Part shown: piece after piece, positions 42,900 through 51,789 of the stretch
Numbering within the stretch: the stretch's first letter is position 1
Layout: every line of letters begins with the position of its first letter
NCBI GenBank assembly: GCA_016720935.1
Contig: JADKJP010000006.1
Span: 124,001-188,000, forward strand
DNA from: Bacteroidota bacterium
GTDB lineage: Bacteria; Bacteroidota; Bacteroidia; AKYH767-A; 2013-40CM-41-45
Direction of reading: 5' to 3'
Length of the DNA stretch: 64,000 nt
Notes under the pieces: model-generated
Database searches by the model: none
Told to the model about the DNA's origin: nothing
What the model saw: only the letters and a program-made list of their open reading frames with translations
Translations under genes and position numbers: made by a program

Positions 42900-43731
42900 A
42901 TGCGTAACCTCTTCCTCTTTCTCTGGAAATATAATTTCTTCATTTTTTCTGATCCTGGAGGCATTCAGCGGGTATCTTATTGTTCAGAATAATAATTTTC
43001 AGCGCGCGAGTTTTATTAATTCAACGAACAAAGTAGCCGCTGAAGTAAATACCATGGTGAGCGCGGTTACGGAATACATCAATCTCCGTGCTGCCAATGA
43101 TGCTTTGTCAAGACAAAACGCTTCCCTGCGTACGCTCATTCCGGATGTATTTTATATCGACAGTGCCCTCAAACAACTGGTCGTTGATACGATCCACAAA
43201 CAACAGTATACATTTCTTACAGCCAAAGTGGTGAATAATTCCATCAACAGAAGAAACAATTACCTGACATTGAACAAAGGTTCCATGCAGGGAATTAAAC
43301 CTGAGATGGGTGTTGTTTCCGCTGAAGGTATTGTAGGGATTGTGAAAGATGTCTCTGAACATTATTGCTCTGTGCTCTCTTTCTTGCACAAAGACACAAG
43401 GATCAGCGCCCGTTTTAAAAAGAGCGGATACATCGGTTCCATGGTCTGGGAAGGACAGGATGCTACACATGGGATATTGACAGATATCGCGAAACATGTA
43501 AAGATTAGTCTGGGCGATACCATAGTTACAAGTTCCTTTTCTTCCATTTTTCCGGAAGGCGTAATGATTGGAACTGTAGACGAAGTTGATCCGAATACGG
43601 GAAATAATTTCCAGGACATCAGAGTGAAATTATCCACCAGTTTTGGAAACCTCACCTATGTATATATTATAAGCAACCTGTACAAGGACGAACAAAGGAA
43701 ACTGGAAGAAAATCAGCCGAATGATCATTAA
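42900..43731 (+). CDS. mreC: Rod shape-determining protein MreC (frameshifted)
   Basis: From ATG 42900 the frame reads MRNLFLFLWKYNFFIF, the normal MreC N-terminus, then hits a stop. One base too many in the six-T run at 42943-42948 explains this. Without it the frame continues LILEAFSGYLIVQNNNFQRASFINSTNKVAAEVNTM and joins the intact remainder (SAVTEYINLRAANDALSRQNASL). The restored protein is 276 residues: one membrane helix, a coiled coil and periplasmic beta domains. No start codon precedes the shift in the second frame. An internal ATG at 43054 would give 225 residues lacking the membrane anchor. mreD overlaps its end. Confidence 0.88.
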
Positions 43732-44253
43732 AATTTTAAAAAATGTATTTCGTTTCTTGTTCCTGGTCGCTATCCAGGTTCTGGTGCTGAACCATATCCA
43801 ATGGAGTGGCTACTTCAATCCGTATGTCTACATCCTGTTCATTCTGATGTTGCCCATCGAAACACCAAAGTGGTTGCTTCTCGTGCTCGGATTATTCATC
43901 GGTTTAACAATTGATATGTTCGGAAATACAAGCGGAATGCATGCCGCGGCTTCCGTTTTTGTCGCCTTTGCCAGACCGGGAATTTTACGTCTCATCGCTC
44001 CACGCGACGGATACGAAGCGGAAACCAGTCTGAGCCCACAGGTCATGGGTTTCAACTGGTTTATAACTTATGTTTCCATTTTGGTCGTATTGCATCATCT
44101 CGTGTACTTTTATGTAGAAGTATTCCGGTTCAGTGAATTTTTATCACACTGTTCAGGGTCGTACTCAACGCGGCAATTACGGTTGTAATCATTCTGCTCG
44201 GACAATACCTCTTCGGAAGATCCTCAAAACGAAATGAACGTCTCATCGGGTAG
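43721..44253 (+). CDS. mreD: Rod shape-determining protein MreD (frameshifted)
   Basis: The frame begins MIIKILKNVFRFLFLVAIQVLVLNHIQWSGYFNPYVYILF, typical of MreD, with several membrane helices and LIGLTIDMFGN-type loops. At the five-T run 44138-44142 it changes to non-family sequence and stops at 44188. One extra T would give SEFFITLFRVVLNAAITVVIILLGQYLFGRS, a normal last helix, ending at 44253 (177 residues). The restored end overlaps the mrdA start by 20 bp, as in intact clusters. As read, the last helix is lost. Confidence 0.85.
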
Positions 44254-46152
44254 ACAGACAGTAATTTATTTCATCTTTTTTTCCGTCGGGTTGATTTATC
44301 TGATGCGGCTGTTCTATATCCAGGTCATTGACGACAGTTATAAAACATCCGCGGAAAATAATGTGCAGCGTCTTGTCATCGAATATCCTTCACGCGGACT
44401 CATCTACGATCGTAAAGGAAAACTGCTTGTATACAATGAACCTGTATATGATCTCATGATCATCCCGAAGCAGGCAAAACACATGGCCGATTCGCTGGAA
44501 CTGTGTCAGCTCATCGGTATCACGCCTGAAGATTATACCGAGAAATACAAAAAAGCCCGGGCGTATTCGCCGGTAAAACCATCTTTGTTTGAAAAACAAT
44601 TATCGGTTGAAACCTATGCGACCTTGCAGGAGAAACTTTACAAGTTCCCGGGTTTCTTCGTTCAGCCACGAACCCTGCGAAAATATCCTACGCCGATCGC
44701 GGCGCATTTGTTTGGTTACATCGGTGAGGTCGACAGCAGCATCACCAGAAAAAATCCATACTACCGCGATGGTGATTACATCGGTAAAAGTGGAATAGAA
44801 CAATCCTATGAATCCAGTCTGCGCGGAGTACGTGGAAGCCGAAGGGTAATGGTCGACGTGTTCAATCGTGAGAAAGGAAGTTACATGGGCGGTAAATACG
44901 ATACGGCTTCTGTAGCAGGTAAAAATCTTACGCTCTCCCTTGATCGTGATCTTCAGGAATACGGAGAAAGACTTTTCGCGAATAAAGTCGGAGCGGTAGT
45001 AGCGATAGAACCTTCCACGGGAGAAATTCTTGCCTGTGTCAGCAACCCATCCTATGATCCGAATTTATTGGTGGGTCGTGCCCGTACAAAAAATTATGCC
45101 TTGTTGTTGAAGGAGCCGACAAAGCCTCTTTTCAACCGCGCATTGATGGCCTATTATCCTCCCGGATCAACATTCAAACTCATCAATGACCTCATCGGAG
45201 AACAGGAAGGAGTGCTCAACGCTTCAACCAGTTATTATTGTGATGGAGGATATCACATGGGCAGCCAGACTGTCAAATGCGACGCGCGGCATGGTTCGCT
45301 GGCATTGGAATCAGCGATTGCTCATTCCTGTAACACCTATCACTGTTATGTTTTCAGAAGCATTGTTGATCAGAAGAAATTCAGCTCAACAGAACAAGGC
45401 TATGAAAACTGGAGAAACCATGTATTGACTTTTGGGATCGGAAAACGTTTGTTCTCGGATCTTCCGCAGGAGTTGAAGGGAAACGTGCCTACGGTTCAGT
45501 ACTATGATAAATATTTCGGCAAAGGAAGATGGCGTTCATCAACAGTAGTTTCGCTTTCGATCGGTCAGGGAGAGTTGGGAATTACTCCACTACAGATGGC
45601 AAACACGATGTGCATCATCGCCAACAAAGGATACTTTACATTCCGCATATCGTAAAGAAAATCGATGAGGTAAGGACGCCCGACAAACACTTCACGGAAA
45701 AAAATTATACGGATATTGATCCGAAATATTACGAGATTGTGATCCAGGGTATGCAAAGTGTGGTGGAATCAGGAACAGCCGCGGGCTCTAAAATCAAAGG
45801 CATCACCATCTGTGGTAAAACAGGAACAGCTCAGAATCCGCACGGGAAAGATCACAGTTTGTTCGTTGGTTTCGCTCCGCGTGAGAATCCGAAAATCGCC
45901 ATCGGCATCATGGTTGAAAACGGAGGCTGGGGTTCCGACTGGGGCGCGCCTATCGCGAGTTTGATGATTGAAAAATATCTCAGCGATACCATTTCACGTC
46001 CTGAATTGGAAAAACGAATGCTCGAAGGCGTGGTTCAACCTAAATTTTATTTAGAGAAACGCGCGGCCGAACAGAAGAAAGACAGTCTGAAAGCCATTGC
46101 CAAAACAGCTCAATCACCTCTCATTACACCTGTAGTGAAAAAGAACAAATAA
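44234..46152 (+). CDS. mrdA: Penicillin-binding protein 2 (frameshifted near the active-site KTG motif)
   Basis: From ATG 44234 there is an N-terminal membrane helix (VIYFIFFSVGLIYLMRLFYIQV). The dimerisation region contains YPSRGLIYDRKGKLL, and the transpeptidase domain has the serine motif PPGSTFKL and SCN (IAHSCNTYHCY). At TTT 45635-45637 the frame ends in GYFTFRIS and stops at 45655. One extra T restores GYFYIPHIVKKIDE, and the second frame continues to 46152 with the third motif CGKTGTAQNP. The restored protein is 639 residues. As read, the enzyme lacks KTG and would be inactive. The 45529-46152 frame is the C-terminal part, not a separate gene. Confidence 0.9.
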
Positions 46153-46154
46153 AA

Positions 46155-47417
46155 TTGCGTAACGAGAAAAGCATATTGCAAAATCTTGACTGGCTCATGG
46201 TCGGTATGTTCCTGCTCATGGTGGTGATGGGCTGGCTGAACATTTATGCCGCTGTGTACAATGAAGATCATCAGAGCATTTTCGACCTCAGTCAGAATTA
46301 TGGTAAACAAACCATCTGGATTGCAGGCGCACTTGTGCTAGCGCTCATGATCCTGGTGATCGACGGAAAATTCTACGCCGCGTTTTCCTATCCGATTTAC
46401 GGAGCGATGCTTTTGTTATTGCTCTCGACTTTCGCTTTTGCAAGGGATGTAAAAGGATCCTATGGCTGGATTGATATCGGTTCGTTCAAACTACAGCCGG
46501 CGGAATTTGCCAAGTTCGCCACCAACATGGCGCTGGCAAAATACCTCAGCACACTCGACATACGGATGCAGGACATGCGAACAAAAATCACTTCGCTGAT
46601 TTTACTCGGTGTTCCCATGGCAATTATCCTGTTGCAGAACGATACCGGTTCCGCATTGGTATTCGGAGCCTTCATTTTCGTACTCTACAGGGAAGGTTTG
46701 TCCGGAAACATTTTGTTGCTGGGATTTTTAACCATCGTGCTTTTTGTGCTCACGCTGCTGGTGGAACAACTCGTTCTCTTCAGTATCATCGGTGGCGTCG
46801 CATTGGTTTTCTTTTTCCTGATCCGAAAAACACGGAAGAATATTCTCGTCATTGTTATTGGCGCTTTGCTGGCATCGAGTGTAGTGTTCAGTGTGGATTA
46901 TGTATACAGAAATGTTTTGCAGGCTCACCAGAGAACACGTATTGATGTGTTGCTCGGCAAACAAACGGATCTGAAAGGAGCGGGATACAATGTGAACCAA
47001 AGTAAAATCGCGATAGGTTCCGGGGAGTTCTGGGGAAAAGGATTTCTGCAGGGTACACAAACGAAATACGATTTTGTACCGGAGCAAAGCACCGATTTTA
47101 TTTTCTGTACGGTAGGAGAGGAGTGGGGTTTTATCGGATCGTCCGTAGTGATCCTGCTCTTCATGGCGCTTCTGGCACGGATCATTTATGTGGCGGAACG
47201 ACAGCGATCGCAGTATTCGCGGATCTATGGTTATGGCGTAGCTTCGATATTATTTTTCCACCTCATGATCAATATCGGAATGACCATCGGCCTCGCGCCG
47301 GTGATAGGAATTCCATTGCCATTCTTCAGCTACGGAGGTTCTTCCCTGTGGTCCTTCACCATTCTGCTTTTCATCTTCATTAAGCTTGATGCTTATAGAT
47401 TGCAGATTCTTCGTTGA
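46155..47417 (+). CDS. rodA: Rod shape-determining SEDS glycosyltransferase RodA
   Basis: This 420-residue polytopic membrane protein of the SEDS family polymerises glycan strands during elongation together with PBP2. It has about ten helices. Conserved parts are GSYGWIDIGSFKLQPAEFAKFATNMALAKYLS and ILLQNDTGSALVFGAFIFVLYREG. The C-terminal FVPEQSTDFIFCTVGEEWGFIGS and GIPLPFFSYGGSSLWSF follow. It starts at TTG 46155, three bases after the PBP2 stop, with the usual MRNEKS opening. It is intact and is followed by a GC-rich hairpin. Confidence 0.96.
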   Translation: MRNEKSILQNLDWLMVGMFLLMVVMGWLNIYAAVYNEDHQSIFDLSQNYGKQTIWIAGALVLALMILVIDGKFYAAFSYPIYGAMLLLLLSTFAFARDVKGSYGWIDIGSFKLQPAEFAKFATNMALAKYLSTLDIRMQDMRTKITSLILLGVPMAIILLQNDTGSALVFGAFIFVLYREGLSGNILLLGFLTIVLFVLTLLVEQLVLFSIIGGVALVFFFLIRKTRKNILVIVIGALLASSVVFSVDYVYRNVLQAHQRTRIDVLLGKQTDLKGAGYNVNQSKIAIGSGEFWGKGFLQGTQTKYDFVPEQSTDFIFCTVGEEWGFIGSSVVILLFMALLARIIYVAERQRSQYSRIYGYGVASILFFHLMINIGMTIGLAPVIGIPLPFFSYGGSSLWSFTILLFIFIKLDAYRLQILR

Positions 47418-47432
47418 GTTTCTATACTATGT

Positions 47433-47455
47433 GTTTCGCCCCATTGGGGCGAAAC
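47433..47455. terminator. Hairpin between convergent genes (terminator-like)
   Basis: The perfect 10-bp stem GTTTCGCCCC/GGGGCGAAAC has a 3-base loop and lies 16 bp after rodA. There is no strong T-tract on either side, so it may act as an RNA stabiliser or a weak bidirectional terminator. Confidence 0.6.
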
Positions 47456-47469
47456 CTTTCAACCACTTT

Positions 47470-47859
47470 TCAAATACTAGTATTCCCTTTATTCGACCTC
47501 TGAAATTTGATCGTAAGAAAAGCGATAATTAAAAAAGGAAGTGTCGACAAAATGATTTTTACATTCAGGCTGAGGCAGCCGACGAAGAGCATGAATGCCA
47601 GAAGAATTCCAATGCATCCGAGGCCTATGAATGTCATGATTCTGTTGGGCTGTTTTTGAAGAAGAGTTGCCAACAGGAGAATTTGTCCTGCAAAGGGCAG
47701 GAGGATAAATGGATGCAATACTGAATCCGGGCTGGAAAAGAATTTTTTAAAGATCTCCGCTTCCGCCTGAAAAAGGAAAAGATGATTCTCTTTTCCCCAT
47801 TCCAGATATCCAAACAAAGAAGAAACTACAAGAAGCAGATTGTAAATTTTGCCTTTCAT
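47470..47859 (-). CDS. Small membrane protein of unknown function
   Basis: This 129-residue protein has four probable helices (about 5-20, 50-68, 75-95, 98-117) and a short basic tail (KFQRSNKGNTSI). LLLVVSSLFGYLEWGKENHLFLFQAEAEIFKKFFSSP opens the protein; FLFQAE-type openings occur in uncharacterised Bacteroidota membrane proteins. No family name can be given. It converges with rodA and lies downstream of the TonB-like gene on the same strand. Confidence 0.65.
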   Translation of the reverse strand: MKGKIYNLLLVVSSLFGYLEWGKENHLFLFQAEAEIFKKFFSSPDSVLHPFILLPFAGQILLLATLLQKQPNRIMTFIGLGCIGILLAFMLFVGCLSLNVKIILSTLPFLIIAFLTIKFQRSNKGNTSI

Positions 47860-47932
47860 CAGATCAGGTCCGGAAAATGATATCTCCCGACCTGATGCAA
47901 ATGTTCTGAAAAAAAATCTAATTCAGCAATAC

Positions 47933-48703
47933 TCAACAACCTTCATTTCCGGTGTAGAGGATAAATTCAAAATCCTGCTTGATTTTTACACCCTGGAGAT
48001 TTTGTGCCGGCTTCCATTTCGGCATTTTGTTGATACGGTTCATGATCAATGTATCGGTTTCAGGATCACCGGAAGTCCTGATGACACGTGTGTTGCTGAT
48101 GCTGCCATCAGGGTTCACAGTAAAACGTACTTTGCTTTGACGGATGTTCTCAGGGTTAGCAGCTGCAATGGGATTAATGACATTCTCCCGAAAATATTTT
48201 TTCATGGATCCGAATCCGCCAATAAATTCCGCTTCCGTTTCAGGAACAACTGTCATCGAATAATTCATCGAACGGATTTCTGTTTTCTCAGTAACGGCAT
48301 TCATGGATTTGTAATCTACGTTGATAAAAATTTCATCTTCAATTCCGAGTCCGCGGATCATGTTTGTTTGTTCAGCAGTGAGACGATCATTCGCTGAAGT
48401 AGCCTTTTGAAATTTTCCCTGATGATTGCTTTTGATTTCCGCGGAGACATATTCTTTCAGCCAGTTTTTTGGATAGCCGGAGCTCAAATCTCCCAATGAT
48501 TTCGCGGCAAGGAGCCGACTTTGTTTTACCGGGTGTAAATACGTTCCTTTTAATTCGAAATAAAATTGTGGAACAGCATTCGGTGCCGGTTTATTGTAGA
48601 CGGAATCCTGTACGTAGGAAACCAATTGTTGAGAATTGATATTTTGACCCAAGGCTGTAACGATAACAAAGAGAAGCAGTACAGCGGTTGCATTGTATTT
48701 CAT
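47933..48703 (-). CDS. TonB C-terminal domain protein
   Basis: This 256-residue exported protein has a signal (MKYNATAVLLLFVIVTALGQ) and a middle region of unknown fold. The C-terminal TonB domain (about 165-250) contains SMKKYFRENVINPIAAANPENIRQSKVRFTVNPDGSISNTRVIRTSGDPETDTLIMNRINKMPKWKPA. It lacks the classical Pro-rich linker and a cytoplasmic anchor beyond the signal, so it may be a soluble or lipid-free TonB-like protein rather than an energy transducer. The ATG at 48703 is preferred over one 28 codons upstream. It is divergent from the kinase at 48897, so a shared control region is possible. Confidence 0.75.
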   Translation of the reverse strand: MKYNATAVLLLFVIVTALGQNINSQQLVSYVQDSVYNKPAPNAVPQFYFELKGTYLHPVKQSRLLAAKSLGDLSSGYPKNWLKEYVSAEIKSNHQGKFQKATSANDRLTAEQTNMIRGLGIEDEIFINVDYKSMNAVTEKTEIRSMNYSMTVVPETEAEFIGGFGSMKKYFRENVINPIAAANPENIRQSKVRFTVNPDGSISNTRVIRTSGDPETDTLIMNRINKMPKWKPAQNLQGVKIKQDFEFILYTGNEGC

Positions 48704-48896
48704 AGGTTTAAATTTAATGAATGTTATGAGTTTTTGTAACAGCGAGAAAGAATAAATCTTCTCATGAACAGTTAATTTATAATTCAAATGTAGCCCGTCC
48801 TCATCGCGAATCTTGTTATTCGGGAGTTATTCTGTTGTTAATGAGTTGTTAATGGGTGGTTTTCCCTCCTGAAATTGGCTATTTTTGAAACATCAA

Positions 48897-50114
48897 ATGA
48901 AGCTCAACCGCACTACTGTTTTTATCTCCATTTCATCCGTCGCGCTTTTGATCGTTCTCATTATCCAGGTAAACTGGATGATTCATACCGCGAGAATCAA
49001 GGAGGAGATTTTTAATGAAAAGGCCAACATGGTTCTTTCCCGCACCGCGGAGGCACTTGCCGCGGATACAAACGCGTGCAGAAATATGGAAGTGTGTGTA
49101 GGCAGAAATGAAATTCACAAAACGGATTCTTTGCTCACCAATTACATGGACTTCTATAATTTTCACATCGATTATTATTTCGAAGTGAAGAAGCCGGGAG
49201 AAACGGCAGCGCAGAACAATAGCGGTTTGAAGAATAATGTTTACAAAAAACGTCTTGAAGAAGAAGCCACAAGGAACGGACTTGAATTAAATCTTTTTTT
49301 ACCGGAGAAAAGACAATTCATCGTTCAGGAAATGGGACCGATGTTCATCACATCTGTCATCCTGATTCTTGTGGTGTTGATTATGTTCTGGCGAACAATT
49401 CTGTTGCTGATGAGGGAGAAAAGATTGTCGGAACATACCAATGATTTCCTGAACAACATGACGCATGAATTCAAAACTCCGCTGACCAATATCGCTCTTG
49501 CAGGGAAAATGATCACGAAGGATGCATCGAACAGGCAGGAGGAAAAGATCAAACATTATTCTGAAATCATTCTCGCGGAGAACGAGAAGCTGAGATTGCA
49601 GGTGGAGCAGGTGCTGAGCATGACAGCATTGGAGCGTGGCGAAATTCCATTGCGCAAAACTGAACTGGATGTTCACGAACTTATTCGTGAGGCGATAAAA
49701 TACATCAGCATCCAGATTGAAAATAAACAAGGAGAATTAAAACTGAATCTGGATGCGGAAAACCCGGTAATATTCGGAGATAAGACGCATTTGGTAAATG
49801 CATTGTATAATCTGGTCGACAATGCCATCAAATATTCGCCGGAAAAACCGGAACTTTCCGTTCGCACTCATAATCATGAAAAACAATTCATCCTTGTGGT
49901 TTCAGACAAAGGAATCGGTATAGAAAAAGAATACCAGAAGAAAGTCTTCGAGAAATTTTTCCGTGTACCAACTGGTGATGTGCACGACGTGAAAGGATTT
50001 GGTTTGGGTTTGTCCTATATCAAAAAGATTGTAGAATTGCATCAGGGTAAGATTGATCTTGAAAGTACTCCCGGAAAGGGAACCACATTTACTGTTACAT
50101 TGCCGAATGCTTAA
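48897..50114 (+). CDS. Sensor histidine kinase (RprX-like)
   Basis: This 405-residue two-helix kinase has its first helix at about 8-24 (FISISSVALLIVLIIQV). A periplasmic domain of about 110 residues follows, with the second helix at about 150-170 (FITSVILILVVLIMFWRTILLL). The phospho-acceptor His is H190 in FLNNMTHEFKTPLTNIALAGKM. The ATPase domain has LYNLVDNAIKYSPEKPE, VVSDKGIGIEKEYQKKVFEKFFRV and GFGLGLSYIKKIVELH. The start ATG 48897 is chosen; a TTG four codons earlier is possible. It overlaps the response regulator by 8 bp, forming one transcript. Confidence 0.92.
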   Translation: MKLNRTTVFISISSVALLIVLIIQVNWMIHTARIKEEIFNEKANMVLSRTAEALAADTNACRNMEVCVGRNEIHKTDSLLTNYMDFYNFHIDYYFEVKKPGETAAQNNSGLKNNVYKKRLEEEATRNGLELNLFLPEKRQFIVQEMGPMFITSVILILVVLIMFWRTILLLMREKRLSEHTNDFLNNMTHEFKTPLTNIALAGKMITKDASNRQEEKIKHYSEIILAENEKLRLQVEQVLSMTALERGEIPLRKTELDVHELIREAIKYISIQIENKQGELKLNLDAENPVIFGDKTHLVNALYNLVDNAIKYSPEKPELSVRTHNHEKQFILVVSDKGIGIEKEYQKKVFEKFFRVPTGDVHDVKGFGLGLSYIKKIVELHQGKIDLESTPGKGTTFTVTLPNA

Positions 50115-50808
50115 GGAGAAAATCAGAATATTATTGGCAGAAGACGATCTGAATTTGGGCGTCTTGCTGGTAGATTATCTGGAAGCGGAAGGCTATGATG
50201 TAAAGTTGTGTAAGGATGGAGAACTTGCATTAAAAGCATTCGAAGGCGGACAGTTTGATTTGTGTCTGCTCGATGTGATGATGCCCAAGATGGACGGCTT
50301 TACTCTCGCGAAGGCGATCCGTTCAATCAATAAAACAGTACCGCTGATTTTCATCACCGCGAAATCTCTGAAGGAAGATAAATTAAAAGGCTATGATCTC
50401 GGCGCGGATGATTACATCACCAAACCTTTTGATGAAGAGGAGTTGCTTTGGAAAATCAAAGCTGTTGTGCGCCGTATGCCCGGAACAACTTCTCTTGCAT
50501 CAACTGAAATAGTTCAGATCGGTAAATACACTTTTGATTATACCAATCAGTTGATTTCACTCAATGGCATCAACAGAAGAATAACAGAAAAGGAATGTGA
50601 GATACTGAATTATCTGTACGCGCAAAGAAACCGGAAGGTCAGGAGGGAAGAGCTCCTAAAGGCCATCTGGGGCGAGAACGATTATTTTTTTGGAAGAAGT
50701 ATGGATGTCTTTATTTCCAAGATTCGCAAATACCTGAAAGATGATCCGAACCTGAGTATTGAAAATGTCTTCGGCGTCGGCTTTATATTTAATGTTCCTG
50801 AAGTTTAA
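50107..50808 (+). CDS. OmpR-family response regulator (RprY-like)
   Basis: This 233-residue protein has a receiver domain (LLAEDDLNLG, D56 in LCLLDVMMPKMDGFTLA, PLIFITAKSLKEDKLKGYDLGADDYITKPFDEEELL). The winged-helix DNA-binding domain carries RRITEKECEILNYLYAQRNRKVRREELLKAIWG and SMDVFISKIRKYL. The start is the ATG at 50107, overlapping the kinase stop. The pair resembles RprXY of Bacteroides, linked there to stress and envelope functions. No operator was identified. Confidence 0.93.
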   Translation: MLKEKIRILLAEDDLNLGVLLVDYLEAEGYDVKLCKDGELALKAFEGGQFDLCLLDVMMPKMDGFTLAKAIRSINKTVPLIFITAKSLKEDKLKGYDLGADDYITKPFDEEELLWKIKAVVRRMPGTTSLASTEIVQIGKYTFDYTNQLISLNGINRRITEKECEILNYLYAQRNRKVRREELLKAIWGENDYFFGRSMDVFISKIRKYLKDDPNLSIENVFGVGFIFNVPEV

Positions 50809-51038
50809 TTTTTTCCCCTTTTTACTTCCGTCCCCCGTCCCCCGTCTATAAAATAGCTTACCCTGTTTTTTCCAATTAACTTAAGGACTTTAACAAGTTT
50901 GATTTTCTAAAATCCCTGAAAACAGCTTAAAAATAGATCACCTCTGTAAGTTCTTCATCTTCAACATGAAGGCTGACAATTTTAAGACAATTGCGCAGGG
51001 GCTTCCTGTTATCTTTCGTTTACAAAAAACCAAGGACC

Positions 51039-51515
51039 ATGAAAAACAAACTACTCTTAAGCCTTTCCATTGCAGCATTCGTATTTGCTGTTTCTTCCTG
51101 TTCACGTGAGAAAGATGATTCTCCGGGTTTATCTGACAATGCATTGATCAGTCTGGCAAACTCGAATGACCTTGTGAATGTGGATGTACACAGTACAGAT
51201 TCACGTTTGTCGCAAGCCCCTGCCTTCAGGATTCGTATGAATCACATTGCTGCCGATGCGTGCAATGATTCCTTCCATTCTCTTCCTGCTGTCTTCCCTG
51301 CAAGTTCGGTCCTCGTAAAAGAATATTTAGATGCATCCGGAACTGTCACTGCACGTGATGTAATGTATAAAGCTCCGGCTGATTCAAGATCTGATGGTGG
51401 TTGGCTTTGGGCTTCTTATGATGCCGATGGACAAAATGTATACAGCGCCTCTCGTCGCGGTAGTTCCTGCAACAGCTGCCATTCAGGAGGAACAGATAAA
51501 GTAATTGGGCTTTAG
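51039..51515 (+). CDS. Lipoprotein with a C-terminal single CxxCH haem-binding motif
   Basis: This 158-residue protein starts with a lipoprotein signal (MKNKLLLSLSIAAFVFAVSSC; lipidated Cys at residue 21). A Ser/Asp-rich linker and a beta-like body with FPASSVLVKEYLDASGTVTARDVMYKAPADSRSDGGWLWASYDADGQNV follow. The C-terminal SCNSCHSGGTDKVIGL contains one CxxCH. The motif suggests a covalently bound c-type haem, near the very end of the chain. The body resembles the cytochrome P460-like layout with a Trp-Trp strand before CxxCH, but I am not certain. It is transcribed alone; a terminator hairpin follows. Confidence 0.65.
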   Translation: MKNKLLLSLSIAAFVFAVSSCSREKDDSPGLSDNALISLANSNDLVNVDVHSTDSRLSQAPAFRIRMNHIAADACNDSFHSLPAVFPASSVLVKEYLDASGTVTARDVMYKAPADSRSDGGWLWASYDADGQNVYSASRRGSSCNSCHSGGTDKVIGL

Positions 51516-51558
51516 AATTGTTGATTGTAGATTGTTGATTGCTGATTGAATCACAAAT

Positions 51559-51590
51559 AAAAAAGTCCCGGCGATGAGCCGGACTTTTTT
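51559..51590. terminator. Bidirectional rho-independent terminator
   Basis: AAAAAAGTCCCGGC pairs with GCCGGACTTTTTT with one bulged C and a GATGA loop. A- and T-runs on the two sides allow use from both strands. Confidence 0.8.
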
Positions 51591-51595
51591 ATTGA

Positions 51596-51789
51596 TGGAT
51601 TTCTGATTGAAGATTTTAGATTTCTGATTGAAAATTGATTGGATTTTGCAGAACCAATCTACAATCCTCAATCTACAATCAGCAATTAACTTGTGGATTT
51701 CTGATTGAAGATTTTAGATTTTTGATTGTAGATTGATTGGATTTTGCAGAGCCAATCTACAATCATCAATCAAAAATCATCAATTAATA
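51596..51789. repeat. 98-bp tandemly duplicated palindromic element (GATTG/CAATC words)
   Basis: Two copies (51596-51693 and 51694-51789) begin TGGATTTCTGATTGAAG and continue through GATTGGATTTTGCAGA and CCAATCTACAATC to CAATTAA. Each copy is itself an inverted repeat around an ATTTTGCAGA loop. Copy 2 runs to within the stop region of the foldase gene. Further GATTG/CTGATTG words lie at 51516-51552. Confidence 0.75.

Noticed and set aside
43054..43731. mreC beginning at the internal ATG 43054
   Set aside because: A standard MreC N-terminus with a membrane helix is encoded upstream from 42900 in the shifted frame.
45529..46152. Separate gene for a penicillin-binding fragment
   Set aside because: It contains the KTG motif of PBP2 and continues the upstream frame after one missing T; no start signal of its own is visible.
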